13,618 nucleotides of DNA from Gemmatimonadota bacterium (GTDB lineage Bacteria; Gemmatimonadota; Gemmatimonadetes; Gemmatimonadales; GWC2-71-9): NCBI GenBank assembly GCA_017889745.1, contig JAGGAG010000061.1, positions 1 to 13,618 of the forward strand, given 5' to 3'. Numbering within the stretch: the stretch's first letter is position 1; every line of letters begins with the position of its first letter. Under the pieces are notes generated by a model that saw only the letters and a list, made by a program, of their open reading frames with translations, did not search any database and was not told the origin of the DNA. A program made the position numbers and the translations under genes. Of this stretch, positions 1 to 6,827 are shown piece after piece.

Positions 1-70
1 GGGCAAAGATAGTCGCGCAGGGGATCGGGCGAGCACCCGCCCCCTCTGCCGCACCCCCGCTGAAGCAACC

Positions 71-2866
71 TCAAGGTGTCGTGGCCGCCGGCTTGCCCTT
101 GGCGAAATCTCCTGCCTTGACCGTCACGAATGCGGTGGGATCGACGTACTTGCGGAAGGCCTCCTGCAGCTGCTGGGGGCTCAGGGTGCGCACCCTGGCC
201 TCCAGCGCCGCGTCCCAGGCGAGTGTCCGGCCGAGAAAGGCCTCCTGCGTCAGGGCCGGGGCGAGTTCGTTGTCCTGCGAGCGCGAGAGCTGCCGCGACT
301 GGAGGTAGCCCTCCTTGGCCTTGGCCACCTCTTCCGCGCTGAACCCGTTGGCAATGACGCTGTCGATGACCTGGGAATAGGCTTGCTGCAGCTTGCCGAC
401 ATTCTCCGGCGCGTAGATGGCGACGCCGAGGAATTGACCGTACTGGTCGAGCGGGCTCGCATAGAACTGCGAACCGACGAAGTAGCTGAGTCCCTCCTTC
501 TGCCGGATCTGGGTCATGAGGCGGGAATTGAGGAACCCGCCACCGACGATGTAGTTGGCCAGTTCCATGGCGGCGTAGTCCGGATCGTCATCCCGCAGCT
601 TGAGCGCCTTGCCGGAGATGAAGAACGCATTGGCCTTGTCGGGCGTCTCGATCGTGACGCTGGTGCCCTTCACGTCGAACGCCTGCTGCGGCACGCGCAC
701 ATAGGGCGTCGGGCTCGTCCAGCTGCCCAGCGACTCCACGAGCAGCGTATCGACCTCGCGGGGGTCGAAGTCACCCACGATCGCCAGCTCGCCGCTGCTC
801 CCGCCGAGGAACTGCGCGTAGAAGTTCTGCGCGTCGGGCAGCGTCACCGCCGTGTAGTCCGCAATCGACTCGTCGAAGGTGGGCGTGTAGCGGGGATGCC
901 CCTTCGGCCACGGGCTGGTGGTGCGGTTGTAGGCCTGCGAACCGAGCGCGATCGGGTCCGACCGCTGCTGTTCGAGCGCGGCAATGTTTTCGTGCCGCAG
1001 TTCCTCGAACTCCTTCGAGTCGAACGAAGGCTCGCGCAGCACCGAGGCCAGCAGCTGCAGCACCGCCGGCAGGTTGGGCCGGGTGGTCTCGATCGTGGCA
1101 TTGAGCTGGGTGGGCCCGCCGCTCACACTGAGCTTCGCCTTCAGGCTGTCGAGCCGGTCCTTGATCTGCTGGCGGCTCATGGTGCGCGAGCCGCGCATCA
1201 GCATGTCGACCGTCATGTCCGCGGTCGCCGCCTTGCCGGTGACGCCTTCCAGCGTGCCGTAGTGCAGCGTGAGCATCGCATTGACCGACTGCCCCCGGGT
1301 CTTCTTCGGCAGGTAGACGGTCTTGAGCCCCGATGGCAGCGCTCCACGAATGACGCGGGGCTCGATGGCAGCCGGCGCCGGATCGAACGCCTCACCGGCC
1401 GCGACGGTGGCCTGGCCACGATAGTCCTTCACCAGCGCCGCTACGTCGGGCTCGGGCGGCAACGGCGCGCGATCCGGCTTCTCGGTGGGGACGAATCGGC
1501 CGATGGTGCGGTTGTCGGGCTTGAGATAGGTGCGCGCCACGCGCGCCACGTCATCCGGCGTGGCCTTCTTCACCTGGTCGCGGTAGATGAACAGCAGCCG
1601 CCAGTCGCCGCTCGACGCCCAGTCCGACAGGGTCAGGCCCACCTTGTCGGACTGGTTGAGGAGCAGGTCCACGTTCTTGAGGATGGTGCCCCGCGCCCGC
1701 TCCACCTCTTCGGCGGTGGGCGGGCTGATCGCGAGCGAGTCGAGCGTCGCGGCCAGGACCCGTTCGGCATCGGCGAGGGAGCCGTCCTTTCGGACCTCGG
1801 CACGCGCCACGATCGTGGTCGGTTCGCGGAACGCGTAGCTGGCACTCGATACCCGCGCCGCGATGCCCGGTTGCACCAAGGCCTTGTAGAGCCGCCCGGA
1901 CGGGGCCGCCCCCAGGATCTCGGCGATCAGGGCGACGGAGGCGTAGTCAGTGTCGGCCGCGGGCGGAACCTTGTAGAGTGCCATCGCCACCTGCACGTCG
2001 CCCACCCGGCGCAGCGTCACCGAGCGCTCGCCGTCCTGCTCGGGATCACGGGTGTAGGTGGGCCAGAGGACGTTGTCCCCGCTGCGCTTCGGTCGCGGAA
2101 TGCTGCCGAACTTCTGCTCCACCAGCTTCACCGCCAGCGCCGCATCGAAGCGCCCGGCGATCACCAGCAGGGCGTTGTCGGGCTGATAGTGCCGGCGATA
2201 GAAGGCCTGCAGCCGCTGGATCGGCACGTTCTCGATGTCCGACCGTGCGCCGATGGTCGCGTTGCCGTAGTTGTGCCAGAGGAACGCCGTGCTCGTGACA
2301 CGCTCTTCCAGGATGGACCCGGGGTCATTTTCCCCCAGTTCGAACTCGTTCCGCACCACCGTCATTTCCGACGTGAGGTCCTTCTGCGCGATGTAGCTGT
2401 TGATCATGCGGTCGGCCTCGAGGTCGAGCGCCCAGGTGAGGTTCGCGTCGCTGGCCGGAAAGGTCTCGTAGTAGTTGGTGCGGTCGGTCCAGGTGGTGCC
2501 ATTGGGCTCGGCGCCGTGCTGCGAGAGTTCCTGAGGGATGTTCGGGTGCCGCGGCGTCCCCTTGAACACCAGGTGCTCCAGCAGGTGCGCCATGCCGGTC
2601 TCGCCGTAGTTCTCGTGCCGGGAGCCGACGAAGTAGACGATGTTGACGGTCGTGGTTGCCTTCGACTCGTCGGGGAAGAGCAGGAAGGTGAAGCCGTTGG
2701 GCAAGGTGTACTCGGTAATGCCCTCCACCGTCGGCCCCTTCACCGCCTTGACCGGCGCCGCCTTACGCGCCGCGGGGCGCTGCTGGGCCGTAACTGGCGA
2801 GATGACGACCGGGAATGCGAGGACGAGCAGCGTGAACGCGCGATGGAAGGTGCGAAGCGACGGCAT
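71..2866 (-). CDS. Secreted two-domain M16 (pitrilysin-family) zinc metallopeptidase
   Basis: Predicted 931-residue periplasmic zinc peptidase, the usual size for single-chain M16 proteins that carry both halves of the clamshell. A Sec signal peptide covers about residues 1-27 (hydrophobic core FTLLVLAFPVVI, cleavage near VTA|QQ). The inverted zinc motif HLLEH lies at 94-98 (H94 and H98 bind metal, E97 is catalytic). The third ligand is probably E174 in VVRNEFE, at the family's usual distance. The second half lacks HxxEH but has the substrate-binding R/Y-type segment (IRQKEGLSY, about 787-795) after a GGGFLNSRL turn, as expected for the inactive partner domain. The ATG at 2866 is chosen because it opens the signal peptide; the frame continues upstream into the LuxR gene without protein-like character. 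No clear Shine-Dalgarno sequence precedes it. Family assignment is firm; the substrate is unknown. Confidence 0.95.
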   Translation of the reverse strand: MPSLRTFHRAFTLLVLAFPVVISPVTAQQRPAARKAAPVKAVKGPTVEGITEYTLPNGFTFLLFPDESKATTTVNIVYFVGSRHENYGETGMAHLLEHLVFKGTPRHPNIPQELSQHGAEPNGTTWTDRTNYYETFPASDANLTWALDLEADRMINSYIAQKDLTSEMTVVRNEFELGENDPGSILEERVTSTAFLWHNYGNATIGARSDIENVPIQRLQAFYRRHYQPDNALLVIAGRFDAALAVKLVEQKFGSIPRPKRSGDNVLWPTYTRDPEQDGERSVTLRRVGDVQVAMALYKVPPAADTDYASVALIAEILGAAPSGRLYKALVQPGIAARVSSASYAFREPTTIVARAEVRKDGSLADAERVLAATLDSLAISPPTAEEVERARGTILKNVDLLLNQSDKVGLTLSDWASSGDWRLLFIYRDQVKKATPDDVARVARTYLKPDNRTIGRFVPTEKPDRAPLPPEPDVAALVKDYRGQATVAAGEAFDPAPAAIEPRVIRGALPSGLKTVYLPKKTRGQSVNAMLTLHYGTLEGVTGKAATADMTVDMLMRGSRTMSRQQIKDRLDSLKAKLSVSGGPTQLNATIETTRPNLPAVLQLLASVLREPSFDSKEFEELRHENIAALEQQRSDPIALGSQAYNRTTSPWPKGHPRYTPTFDESIADYTAVTLPDAQNFYAQFLGGSSGELAIVGDFDPREVDTLLVESLGSWTSPTPYVRVPQQAFDVKGTSVTIETPDKANAFFISGKALKLRDDDPDYAAMELANYIVGGGFLNSRLMTQIRQKEGLSYFVGSQFYASPLDQYGQFLGVAIYAPENVGKLQQAYSQVIDSVIANGFSAEEVAKAKEGYLQSRQLSRSQDNELAPALTQEAFLGRTLAWDAALEARVRTLSPQQLQEAFRKYVDPTAFVTVKAGDFAKGKPAATTP

Positions 2867-2891
2867 CTTGGCTCGGAGCGTTGGGAGTTGG

Positions 2892-2937
2892 CGGCCCCAC
2901 CCCGGGGCCGGCACAGAAGCGGAACACAGGGTTCCCG
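2892..2937 (-). other. Two GC-rich hairpins between the LuxR gene and the M16 peptidase
   Basis: The 116-bp gap holds two inverted repeats in series. GGAAC (2921-2925) pairs with GTTCC (2931-2935). An all-G+C 7-bp stem CGGCCCC (2892-2898) pairs with GGGGCCG (2904-2910) across a 5-nt loop, ending 25 bases before the peptidase start. Neither is followed by a T-run on either strand, so a standard intrinsic terminator is not supported. They could end the LuxR transcript in a U-tract-independent way or structure the peptidase leader. Confidence 0.4.
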
Positions 2938-2982
2938 CCTGCCCCCTCATACGCACGTCGCCCCCGACGGGTTGCAGGCGGC

Positions 2983-3627
2983 CTACTGCCGCGTGAAGCC
3001 CCCGCTGGGCCGGGCCTTCGGCCCCCGGGCGGTCCCATCCCGGAGCCGGACCATCGCCTGCTGCCGGGTACGCACGTTGAGGCGCTGCAGCACCTGTTCG
3101 GCATGATGCCGCACGGTGTGCGTGGTGAGGTGGAGCATCCTGGCGATGTCGGCGGTGGTATGGCCCTGCGCCAGGAGCAGTGCCACCTCGGCCTGGCGCG
3201 GGCTCAGCCCGAATCGTTGCTGCACGTTGTCGGAGGTGAGGCGCCGGGCAGCGCGGCGTTCCACCACGAGGACAAACCACTCCGGTTCGGTCATCCCGTC
3301 GAGGGTGACGGGCTGCAGCCGGACCCGCTTGCTGCCCCGGATCGCGCTCTCGCCGGCCCGCGGCATTCGCACCAGTTCGCCGGCCTCATCCTTCACCAGC
3401 TCGCCCAGGCGCGCCCAGGCATCGGTGATCAGGTCGCCGGCGGCGGCATCGGGAAAGGCCTCGTGGAATGCCGTGTTTCCGGTCAGCACCACCTTGTTCA
3501 GGTGCACGACGGCGATCGGCATCGCCAGAGCCTCCAAGCCCTGGGCGAGTATGTCCAGCTGCGCCTGGCGGACGTCGCTCATGGCGCCCGGCCCCTCCGC
3601 CCCGTGCTCCGCACTATGCACCGTCAC
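2983..3627 (-). CDS. LuxR/GerE-type HTH transcriptional regulator with PAS-like N-terminus
   Basis: A 214-residue DNA-binding regulator. The C-terminal GerE-type helix-turn-helix spans about 138-195, with LSPRQAEVALLLAQG, the recognition segment IARMLHLTTHTVRHH and LNVRTRQQA. The N-terminal part (about 25-125; ALAMPIAVVHLNKVVLTGN and EPEWFVLVVER) has the look of a PAS sensor fold, not a receiver domain, so it probably senses a ligand or cofactor directly. The start is a GTG at 3627 with GGAGG (minus strand, 3636-3632) 4 nt ahead. An equally credible ATG lies at 3582 with GGAGGGG 9 nt ahead; the longer form is kept because its extra 15 codons have the same GC-rich third positions. The gene lies 223 bp downstream of the rhodanese stop on the same strand and is probably transcribed on its own. 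A near-palindrome sits just upstream and may be an autoregulatory site. Target genes cannot be read from sequence. Confidence 0.88.
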   Translation of the reverse strand: MTVHSAEHGAEGPGAMSDVRQAQLDILAQGLEALAMPIAVVHLNKVVLTGNTAFHEAFPDAAAGDLITDAWARLGELVKDEAGELVRMPRAGESAIRGSKRVRLQPVTLDGMTEPEWFVLVVERRAARRLTSDNVQQRFGLSPRQAEVALLLAQGHTTADIARMLHLTTHTVRHHAEQVLQRLNVRTRQQAMVRLRDGTARGPKARPSGGFTRQ

Positions 3628-3644
3628 AGAACCTCCAGGCTACC

Positions 3645-3662
3645 ATGGGCCGATCGACCCAT
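3645..3662. promoter_or_regulatory. 18-bp near-perfect palindrome upstream of the LuxR gene (candidate operator)
   Basis: ATGGGCCGATCGACCCAT is a two-fold symmetric site with one mismatched pair, centred 26 bases upstream of the GTG start at 3627. Its length and symmetry suit binding of a dimeric HTH protein. Position suggests autoregulation of the LuxR gene, which is inference only. No convincing -35/-10 pair was seen beside it. Confidence 0.45.
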
Positions 3663-3672
3663 ATGTGAGACC

Positions 3673-3707
3673 TCGAAAGCGCCAGAGGCCTGCTTTCGGC
3701 AGGCCTC
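3673..3707. other. Overlapping inverted repeats, mutually exclusive stems
   Basis: A perfect 9-bp stem GAGGCCTGC (3685-3693) / GCAGGCCTC (3699-3707) with loop TTTCG overlaps a second 7-bp inverted repeat CGAAAGC (3673-3679) / GCTTTCG (3692-3698). The two pairings share bases 3692-3693 and the 3694-3698 loop, so only one can form at a time. The element lies in the gap between the rhodanese gene and the LuxR gene. It may end the sox-operon transcript or lie in the leader of the LuxR transcript. There is no T-run after either stem. Confidence 0.4.
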
Positions 3708-3767
3708 CAAGCCGATACGGATGCGCTGTACGCGGCCCCTGCGGCTCTCATGCGACCGCAGGACCCC

Positions 3768-3809
3768 CATATCACCGCAAGGTCGTAAGGCGGTGTGACA
3801 GTTGATATG
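3768..3809. other. Nested inverted repeat downstream of the rhodanese gene
   Basis: CATATCA (3768-3774) and TGATATG (3803-3809) form a 7-bp inverted repeat enclosing a second one, CACCGC (3773-3778) / GCGGTG (3790-3795). The nested arms share two bases, so the two stems are partly alternative. The element lies about 40 bases past the rhodanese stop codon. It could be a 3'-end structure of the sox operon or a protein-binding site; no T-tract is present. Confidence 0.3.
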
Positions 3810-3850
3810 TAACAAGCCTATGAGACCGCGGGGGCGCGCGCAACCGCTGA

Positions 3851-4798
3851 CTACTGGCTCCGCATGGGCGGGTTGTACCGGGGGCCGGAGCCCCGTTCGA
3901 TCGGCAGTTCCTCCCGCTCGGCCCACTCAGTCCAGGAGCCAGGGTAAACGCGCACGCGCGGGTACCCCAGGAGGTACTTCAGCGCGAAGTACACATGGCT
4001 CGCTTCTGCGCCGCTGTTGCAGTACACGATGATGTCGCGATCGGGCACGATTCCCTCCGCCGCGTAGCGTGCCCGCAGGCTGTCCACCGGGCGAAACACC
4101 CGGCCGAACCCTGCCGACTCGAGATCGTCCTGCCAGTAATGATTGACCGCGCCAGGCAGGTGCCCCCGCCGCATCTGGGCACCGTCGTCACCCACATACT
4201 GGTCATGCGCCCGGGCATCGACGAACAGGGCGCCCGTGTTCATGCCCTGCTGCACCTCCGCCAGGTTGGCCACCCCGGGCCGGAACGATCGCGAGTTCCA
4301 CCAGCGACCTGCTGGCTGCACATCGGGGTACTTCCGCGCGACTTCCCGCCCTTCGAGCAACCATTTGGACGACCCGCCGTCGAGGAGGTACACGCGAGGG
4401 TGGCCCATCGAGGCGAGGATCCAGACGGCGAAGGTGGCCTGGATGTTGAGCGTCTCGCCGGCACTGTACACCACCACGGGAACCGAGGGGTCGAGGCCGA
4501 GCCGCCTGAAGAGTTCGCGATACCACGGCGCGTCGAGCAGCTGCATGGGCACACCGGCCTTGCTGGCTCGCAGTGTCTCGATGTTGAGGTACTGCGCCTG
4601 GGGGAGATGTCCCTTGAGGTAGGTCCAGGCGTCGAGACGCACATCGAGCAGCCGCACCGGTGTTCCCCGCTCCAGCCAGGCCGCAAGCGAGTCAGTGGAA
4701 AGCAGCCGGGGCGCCGCGGCGGCCCGCTGCTGGGCCATGACGCCCCCCGGCGACCACGACATCGCTGCAACGAGTACCATCGCGTAGCGCAGGCTCAT
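3851..4798 (-). CDS. Exported tandem-domain rhodanese (sulfurtransferase)
   Basis: A 315-residue thiosulfate/3-mercaptopyruvate sulfurtransferase-like protein that probably moves sulfane sulfur as a cysteine persulfide outside the cytoplasm. A signal peptide covers about 1-22 (cleavage near VMA|QQ). Two rhodanese domains follow (about 35-155 and 178-300). Only the second has the active-site cysteine, C260 in the loop VYCNSGAEAS. The matching position in the first domain is serine (VVYSAGETLN, S112), the normal inactive/active arrangement of tandem rhodaneses. The loop CNSGAEA differs from the typical CRxGx[KR] and CGSGVT loops, so donor preference is uncertain. The ATG overlaps the stop of the upstream MBL gene by four bases (ATGA), indicating translational coupling. 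As last gene of the soxYZ operon, it may load or unload sulfur on SoxY; that role is inferred. Confidence 0.92.
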   Translation of the reverse strand: MSLRYAMVLVAAMSWSPGGVMAQQRAAAAPRLLSTDSLAAWLERGTPVRLLDVRLDAWTYLKGHLPQAQYLNIETLRASKAGVPMQLLDAPWYRELFRRLGLDPSVPVVVYSAGETLNIQATFAVWILASMGHPRVYLLDGGSSKWLLEGREVARKYPDVQPAGRWWNSRSFRPGVANLAEVQQGMNTGALFVDARAHDQYVGDDGAQMRRGHLPGAVNHYWQDDLESAGFGRVFRPVDSLRARYAAEGIVPDRDIIVYCNSGAEASHVYFALKYLLGYPRVRVYPGSWTEWAEREELPIERGSGPRYNPPMRSQ

Positions 4799-5802
4799 CG
4801 CTTGCCCCCCAGGGAATCCTGATCACCGCCAAGTCCCATGACCTCGCGCTCCATCTCGACGTAGACCCGGTTGGCATTCCGCCGCAGGCGGCTGTGGAGC
4901 GAGACCGGCCGGTCCTCGTCGGCTGGTGGCAACGGTGCCAGGGCGCGCCGCATCGGCACTCCGCCCTCGACGGCGGCCCGCATCGCGGCGCGCAGGGCCG
5001 CGATGTAGCCCCGGGTCGTGTCGATCAGGCCCTGGGGATCGAAGGCAATGCGGCCGTGCCCTGGCACGATGACCCGGGGATGCAGTTGCTCGATGGCCTC
5101 GAGCACCCGCAACAGTTCCCGCGAGCTGCCATCGATCACCATCGTCACCCCATCCTCCACCAGGACGTCTCCAGCGAACAGGATCCGGTCGTCGGGGAGC
5201 CACAGCATCAGGTCACCGGGCGAGTGGGCATCGCCGGGATGCCATACCACCACGCGCCGCGTGCCCAGCACCAATGTGTCGGCCGCGGTGACCGGCCGAT
5301 CGGGAACGTCGGCGAACTCGAACCCCAGCATTTCCTGCAGCCCGACCACCTGGTCCCAATCTGCCACCATCTGGTCAGGACCGCCCTCGGCGGCGAGGAT
5401 GTTCGCGTCCGGGTGGGCGATGATGCCGGCGCCGGCACGCTTCATCGCGATCGCGCCGAACTGCATGTCGGGATGATGGGCGTACAGCACGAACCACCGG
5501 ATCGGGCGCGACGAGCGGGTCCGGATCGTGCGCACGACCGCATCACCCTGCACCGGGCTCGCCAGCCCGCCCACGACGAGGACGCCCGCCGGCGAGTCGA
5601 TGAACCCGGCGTTGGGCCTGCCCTCGACGCCCTTGCCGGTGTCGCCGGAGACGACGAAGACGCCGGGCGCGAGCTGGCGCAGCGGATAGATGGTCTTCGC
5701 GGTCGTGGGGGTGAAGGCGCTGTAGCGCGGCTTGACCTGTGCGCCGGCGGGCAACGTGGCGAAGGCACTCGCCGCAAGCAGGATGGAGAGACGCCGGATC
5801 AG
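4795..5802 (-). CDS. Exported metallo-beta-lactamase-fold protein (SoxH-like) with degenerate metal site; proposed CTG start
   Basis: An MBL-fold protein of 335 residues if started at CTG 5802, or 319 from TTG 5754. The CTG overlaps the soxZ stop (CTGA) and adds IRRLSILLAASAFA..., completing a classic Sec signal peptide with cleavage near AGA|QV (residue 21). The TTG start would cut this peptide in half. No ATG or GTG is available in frame between the soxZ stop and the TTG. Family motifs (CTG numbering) are the region normally reading HxHxDH, here AHHPDM at 108-113; H193 in DAHSPGD; D212 in LFAGD; and H249 in VPGHG. Aligned this way, the first His is Ala and the last His is Met, while H110 and D112 remain. 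The C-terminal ligands H193, D212 and H249 are intact, so metal binding is probably altered and hydrolase activity is doubtful. Similar proteins occur beside sox and quinoprotein dehydrogenase genes. Exact reaction unknown. Confidence 0.85.
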   Translation of the reverse strand: MIRRLSILLAASAFATLPAGAQVKPRYSAFTPTTAKTIYPLRQLAPGVFVVSGDTGKGVEGRPNAGFIDSPAGVLVVGGLASPVQGDAVVRTIRTRSSRPIRWFVLYAHHPDMQFGAIAMKRAGAGIIAHPDANILAAEGGPDQMVADWDQVVGLQEMLGFEFADVPDRPVTAADTLVLGTRRVVVWHPGDAHSPGDLMLWLPDDRILFAGDVLVEDGVTMVIDGSSRELLRVLEAIEQLHPRVIVPGHGRIAFDPQGLIDTTRGYIAALRAAMRAAVEGGVPMRRALAPLPPADEDRPVSLHSRLRRNANRVYVEMEREVMGLGGDQDSLGGKR

Positions 5803-6137
5803 GTGGTGCTGAACGCGATCTGCGCCGTCTGCTCGAACGCGGCGCCCTTGTTGTCGACCCAGCGCATGCTGAGCGGGCCCTCACGGTCGGCGACCAGCGT
5901 GAACGTCACTATGGGATCGCGGCTGATGCCGGAGGTCCACATGAAGTGCGCCACCTGCCGGCCTGCGTACGTGACGGTGACGTCCTTGATGAAGTACGCC
6001 GGGATCGGCTGGCCATCGGCCGAGCGGAAGAATCCGGTGTCCATGGGGTGCTGCACGATGGCGCTCACCGGGATGATCTCGCCCTGCTGGATCCGGGACG
6101 GGACCCGGATGCGCGCGTCGCCGATCGTGCGATTCAT
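5799..6137 (-). CDS. soxZ: Thiosulfate oxidation carrier subunit SoxZ
   Basis: A 112-residue SoxZ, the usual length. SoxZ pairs with SoxY in the periplasm to form the carrier on which sulfur intermediates are bound. Recognisable features are the family opening (ARIRVPSRIQQGEIIPVSAIV), then HPMDTGFFRSADGQPIPAYFI, and a C-terminal beta-sandwich segment with MRWVDNKGAAF. No signal peptide is present, as expected for a protein exported together with Tat-targeted SoxY. The ATG at 6137 is chosen over a longer frame reaching 6185 because it forms a TGATG junction with the soxY stop and matches the family N-terminus. Its own stop overlaps the proposed CTG start of the MBL gene. Confidence 0.93.
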   Translation of the reverse strand: MNRTIGDARIRVPSRIQQGEIIPVSAIVQHPMDTGFFRSADGQPIPAYFIKDVTVTYAGRQVAHFMWTSGISRDPIVTFTLVADREGPLSMRWVDNKGAAFEQTAQIAFSTT

Positions 6138-6640
6138 CAGCCGCACCCGTTGAGCGACACGTTTACGCGGGCGTAGTCGGCCCACACCTCGCCGGTGCTG
6201 GTCTCGGCGATGGCGCGCACCCAGGTGGTCCGCTTCATCTTGATCCGGAACTGCAGGGACAGCTTCCCCATCGCCGGGGTGACGTCGAAGGCCGCCAGGT
6301 ACGGATCGGGGTTGTGGTCGACGATGAGGTGCACCGCCTTCACGTAGTTGTCGGCGGTCATCGGCAGATCAGGCGCCTCGATGATGACCGGCACCACGCG
6401 CCCGTCTTCGGCCACCACCGGCATGTCCAGGAGTACCTGCCCGCGCCGGATGGGCCGGCCGCCGAACAGGTCCTTGAGGATCTTCGCCACTTGCTCGTTG
6501 GGGACTTCCGGGTCGGGACCGGCCGACGCCGAGAGGAGCTGCGCCGGGCGCAGCGACTGCCCGGCGGCGACAACCAGCCCGATGGCCAGACCCTGCTTCA
6601 GGAATTGACGGCGAGGAGGCCCTTCAGGAACGCGGGGCAT
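6137..6640 (-). CDS. soxY: Sulfur-carrier protein SoxY with Tat signal and C-terminal cysteine
   Basis: A 167-residue SoxY-type carrier. A twin-arginine signal opens the protein (PPRRQFLKQG, R10-R11, then IGLVVAAG; cleavage probably near LLSASA, about residue 38-40). The SoxY domain follows (about 45-160; TADNYVKAVHLIVDHNPDP, FRIKMKRTTWVRA). It ends in LNGCG with C166 second from the end. This corresponds to the swinging-arm cysteine of the classical GGCGG C-terminus, here shortened to GCG, so the sulfur-binding residue is kept. The ATG at 6640 is chosen because it places RR ten residues in; an upstream in-frame ATG at 6730 would bury the Tat motif. No strong Shine-Dalgarno sequence is seen. 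First gene of the minus-strand operon, facing the divergent sphingolipid genes. No SoxA/X/B/C/D genes are nearby, so its partners are either elsewhere or replaced by the MBL and rhodanese proteins. Confidence 0.9.
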   Translation of the reverse strand: MPRVPEGPPRRQFLKQGLAIGLVVAAGQSLRPAQLLSASAGPDPEVPNEQVAKILKDLFGGRPIRRGQVLLDMPVVAEDGRVVPVIIEAPDLPMTADNYVKAVHLIVDHNPDPYLAAFDVTPAMGKLSLQFRIKMKRTTWVRAIAETSTGEVWADYARVNVSLNGCG

Positions 6641-6742
6641 GGATTGAAGTTGGTCCACCCCGAACCGGTATGTCAAGCAACGGCAGCCGCTTTCCCTGCC
6701 TCGCGGGAACGAAACGAGCCCCACCCGCACCCGGCATCCAGC

Positions 6743-6760
6743 TTGTAGGGCACGCTACAA
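6743..6760. promoter_or_regulatory. Inverted repeat TTGTAG-N6-CTACAA in the divergent soxY/spt promoter region
   Basis: A perfect 6-bp dyad (TTGTAG at 6743-6748, CTACAA at 6755-6760) lies in the 187-bp gap between the divergent soxY and sphingolipid operons, about 100 bp upstream of soxY and 68 bp upstream of the spt start. It has the form of an operator for a dimeric repressor. On the plus strand TTGTAG could also serve as a weak -35 box, with TAGTTT (6766-6771) 17 bp further as a poor -10. The rest of the gap (6641-6742 and 6772-6827) holds nothing else I can call. Confidence 0.35.
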
Positions 6761-6827
6761 CTCGTTAGTTTGCAAGGCCATACCGCCCATCCGCAGGCCG
6801 GGCGTACCATCCGAGTCGCGAGGCGCT

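Noticed and set aside
27..42. Short GGGCG/CGCCC inverted repeat just past the M16 peptidase stop
   Set aside because: Only a 5-bp stem in very GC-rich DNA with no T-run; not enough to call a terminator.
383..3106. A 907-codon plus-strand open frame opposite the M16 peptidase
   Set aside because: It is antisense to a gene with firm motifs and a signal peptide. Its translation is Arg/His/Val-rich with no recognisable domain, typical of the complementary frame of GC-rich coding DNA.
4894..6153. A 419-codon plus-strand frame opposite the MBL and soxZ genes
   Set aside because: Antisense to two genes with family motifs and coupled junctions; no motifs of its own.
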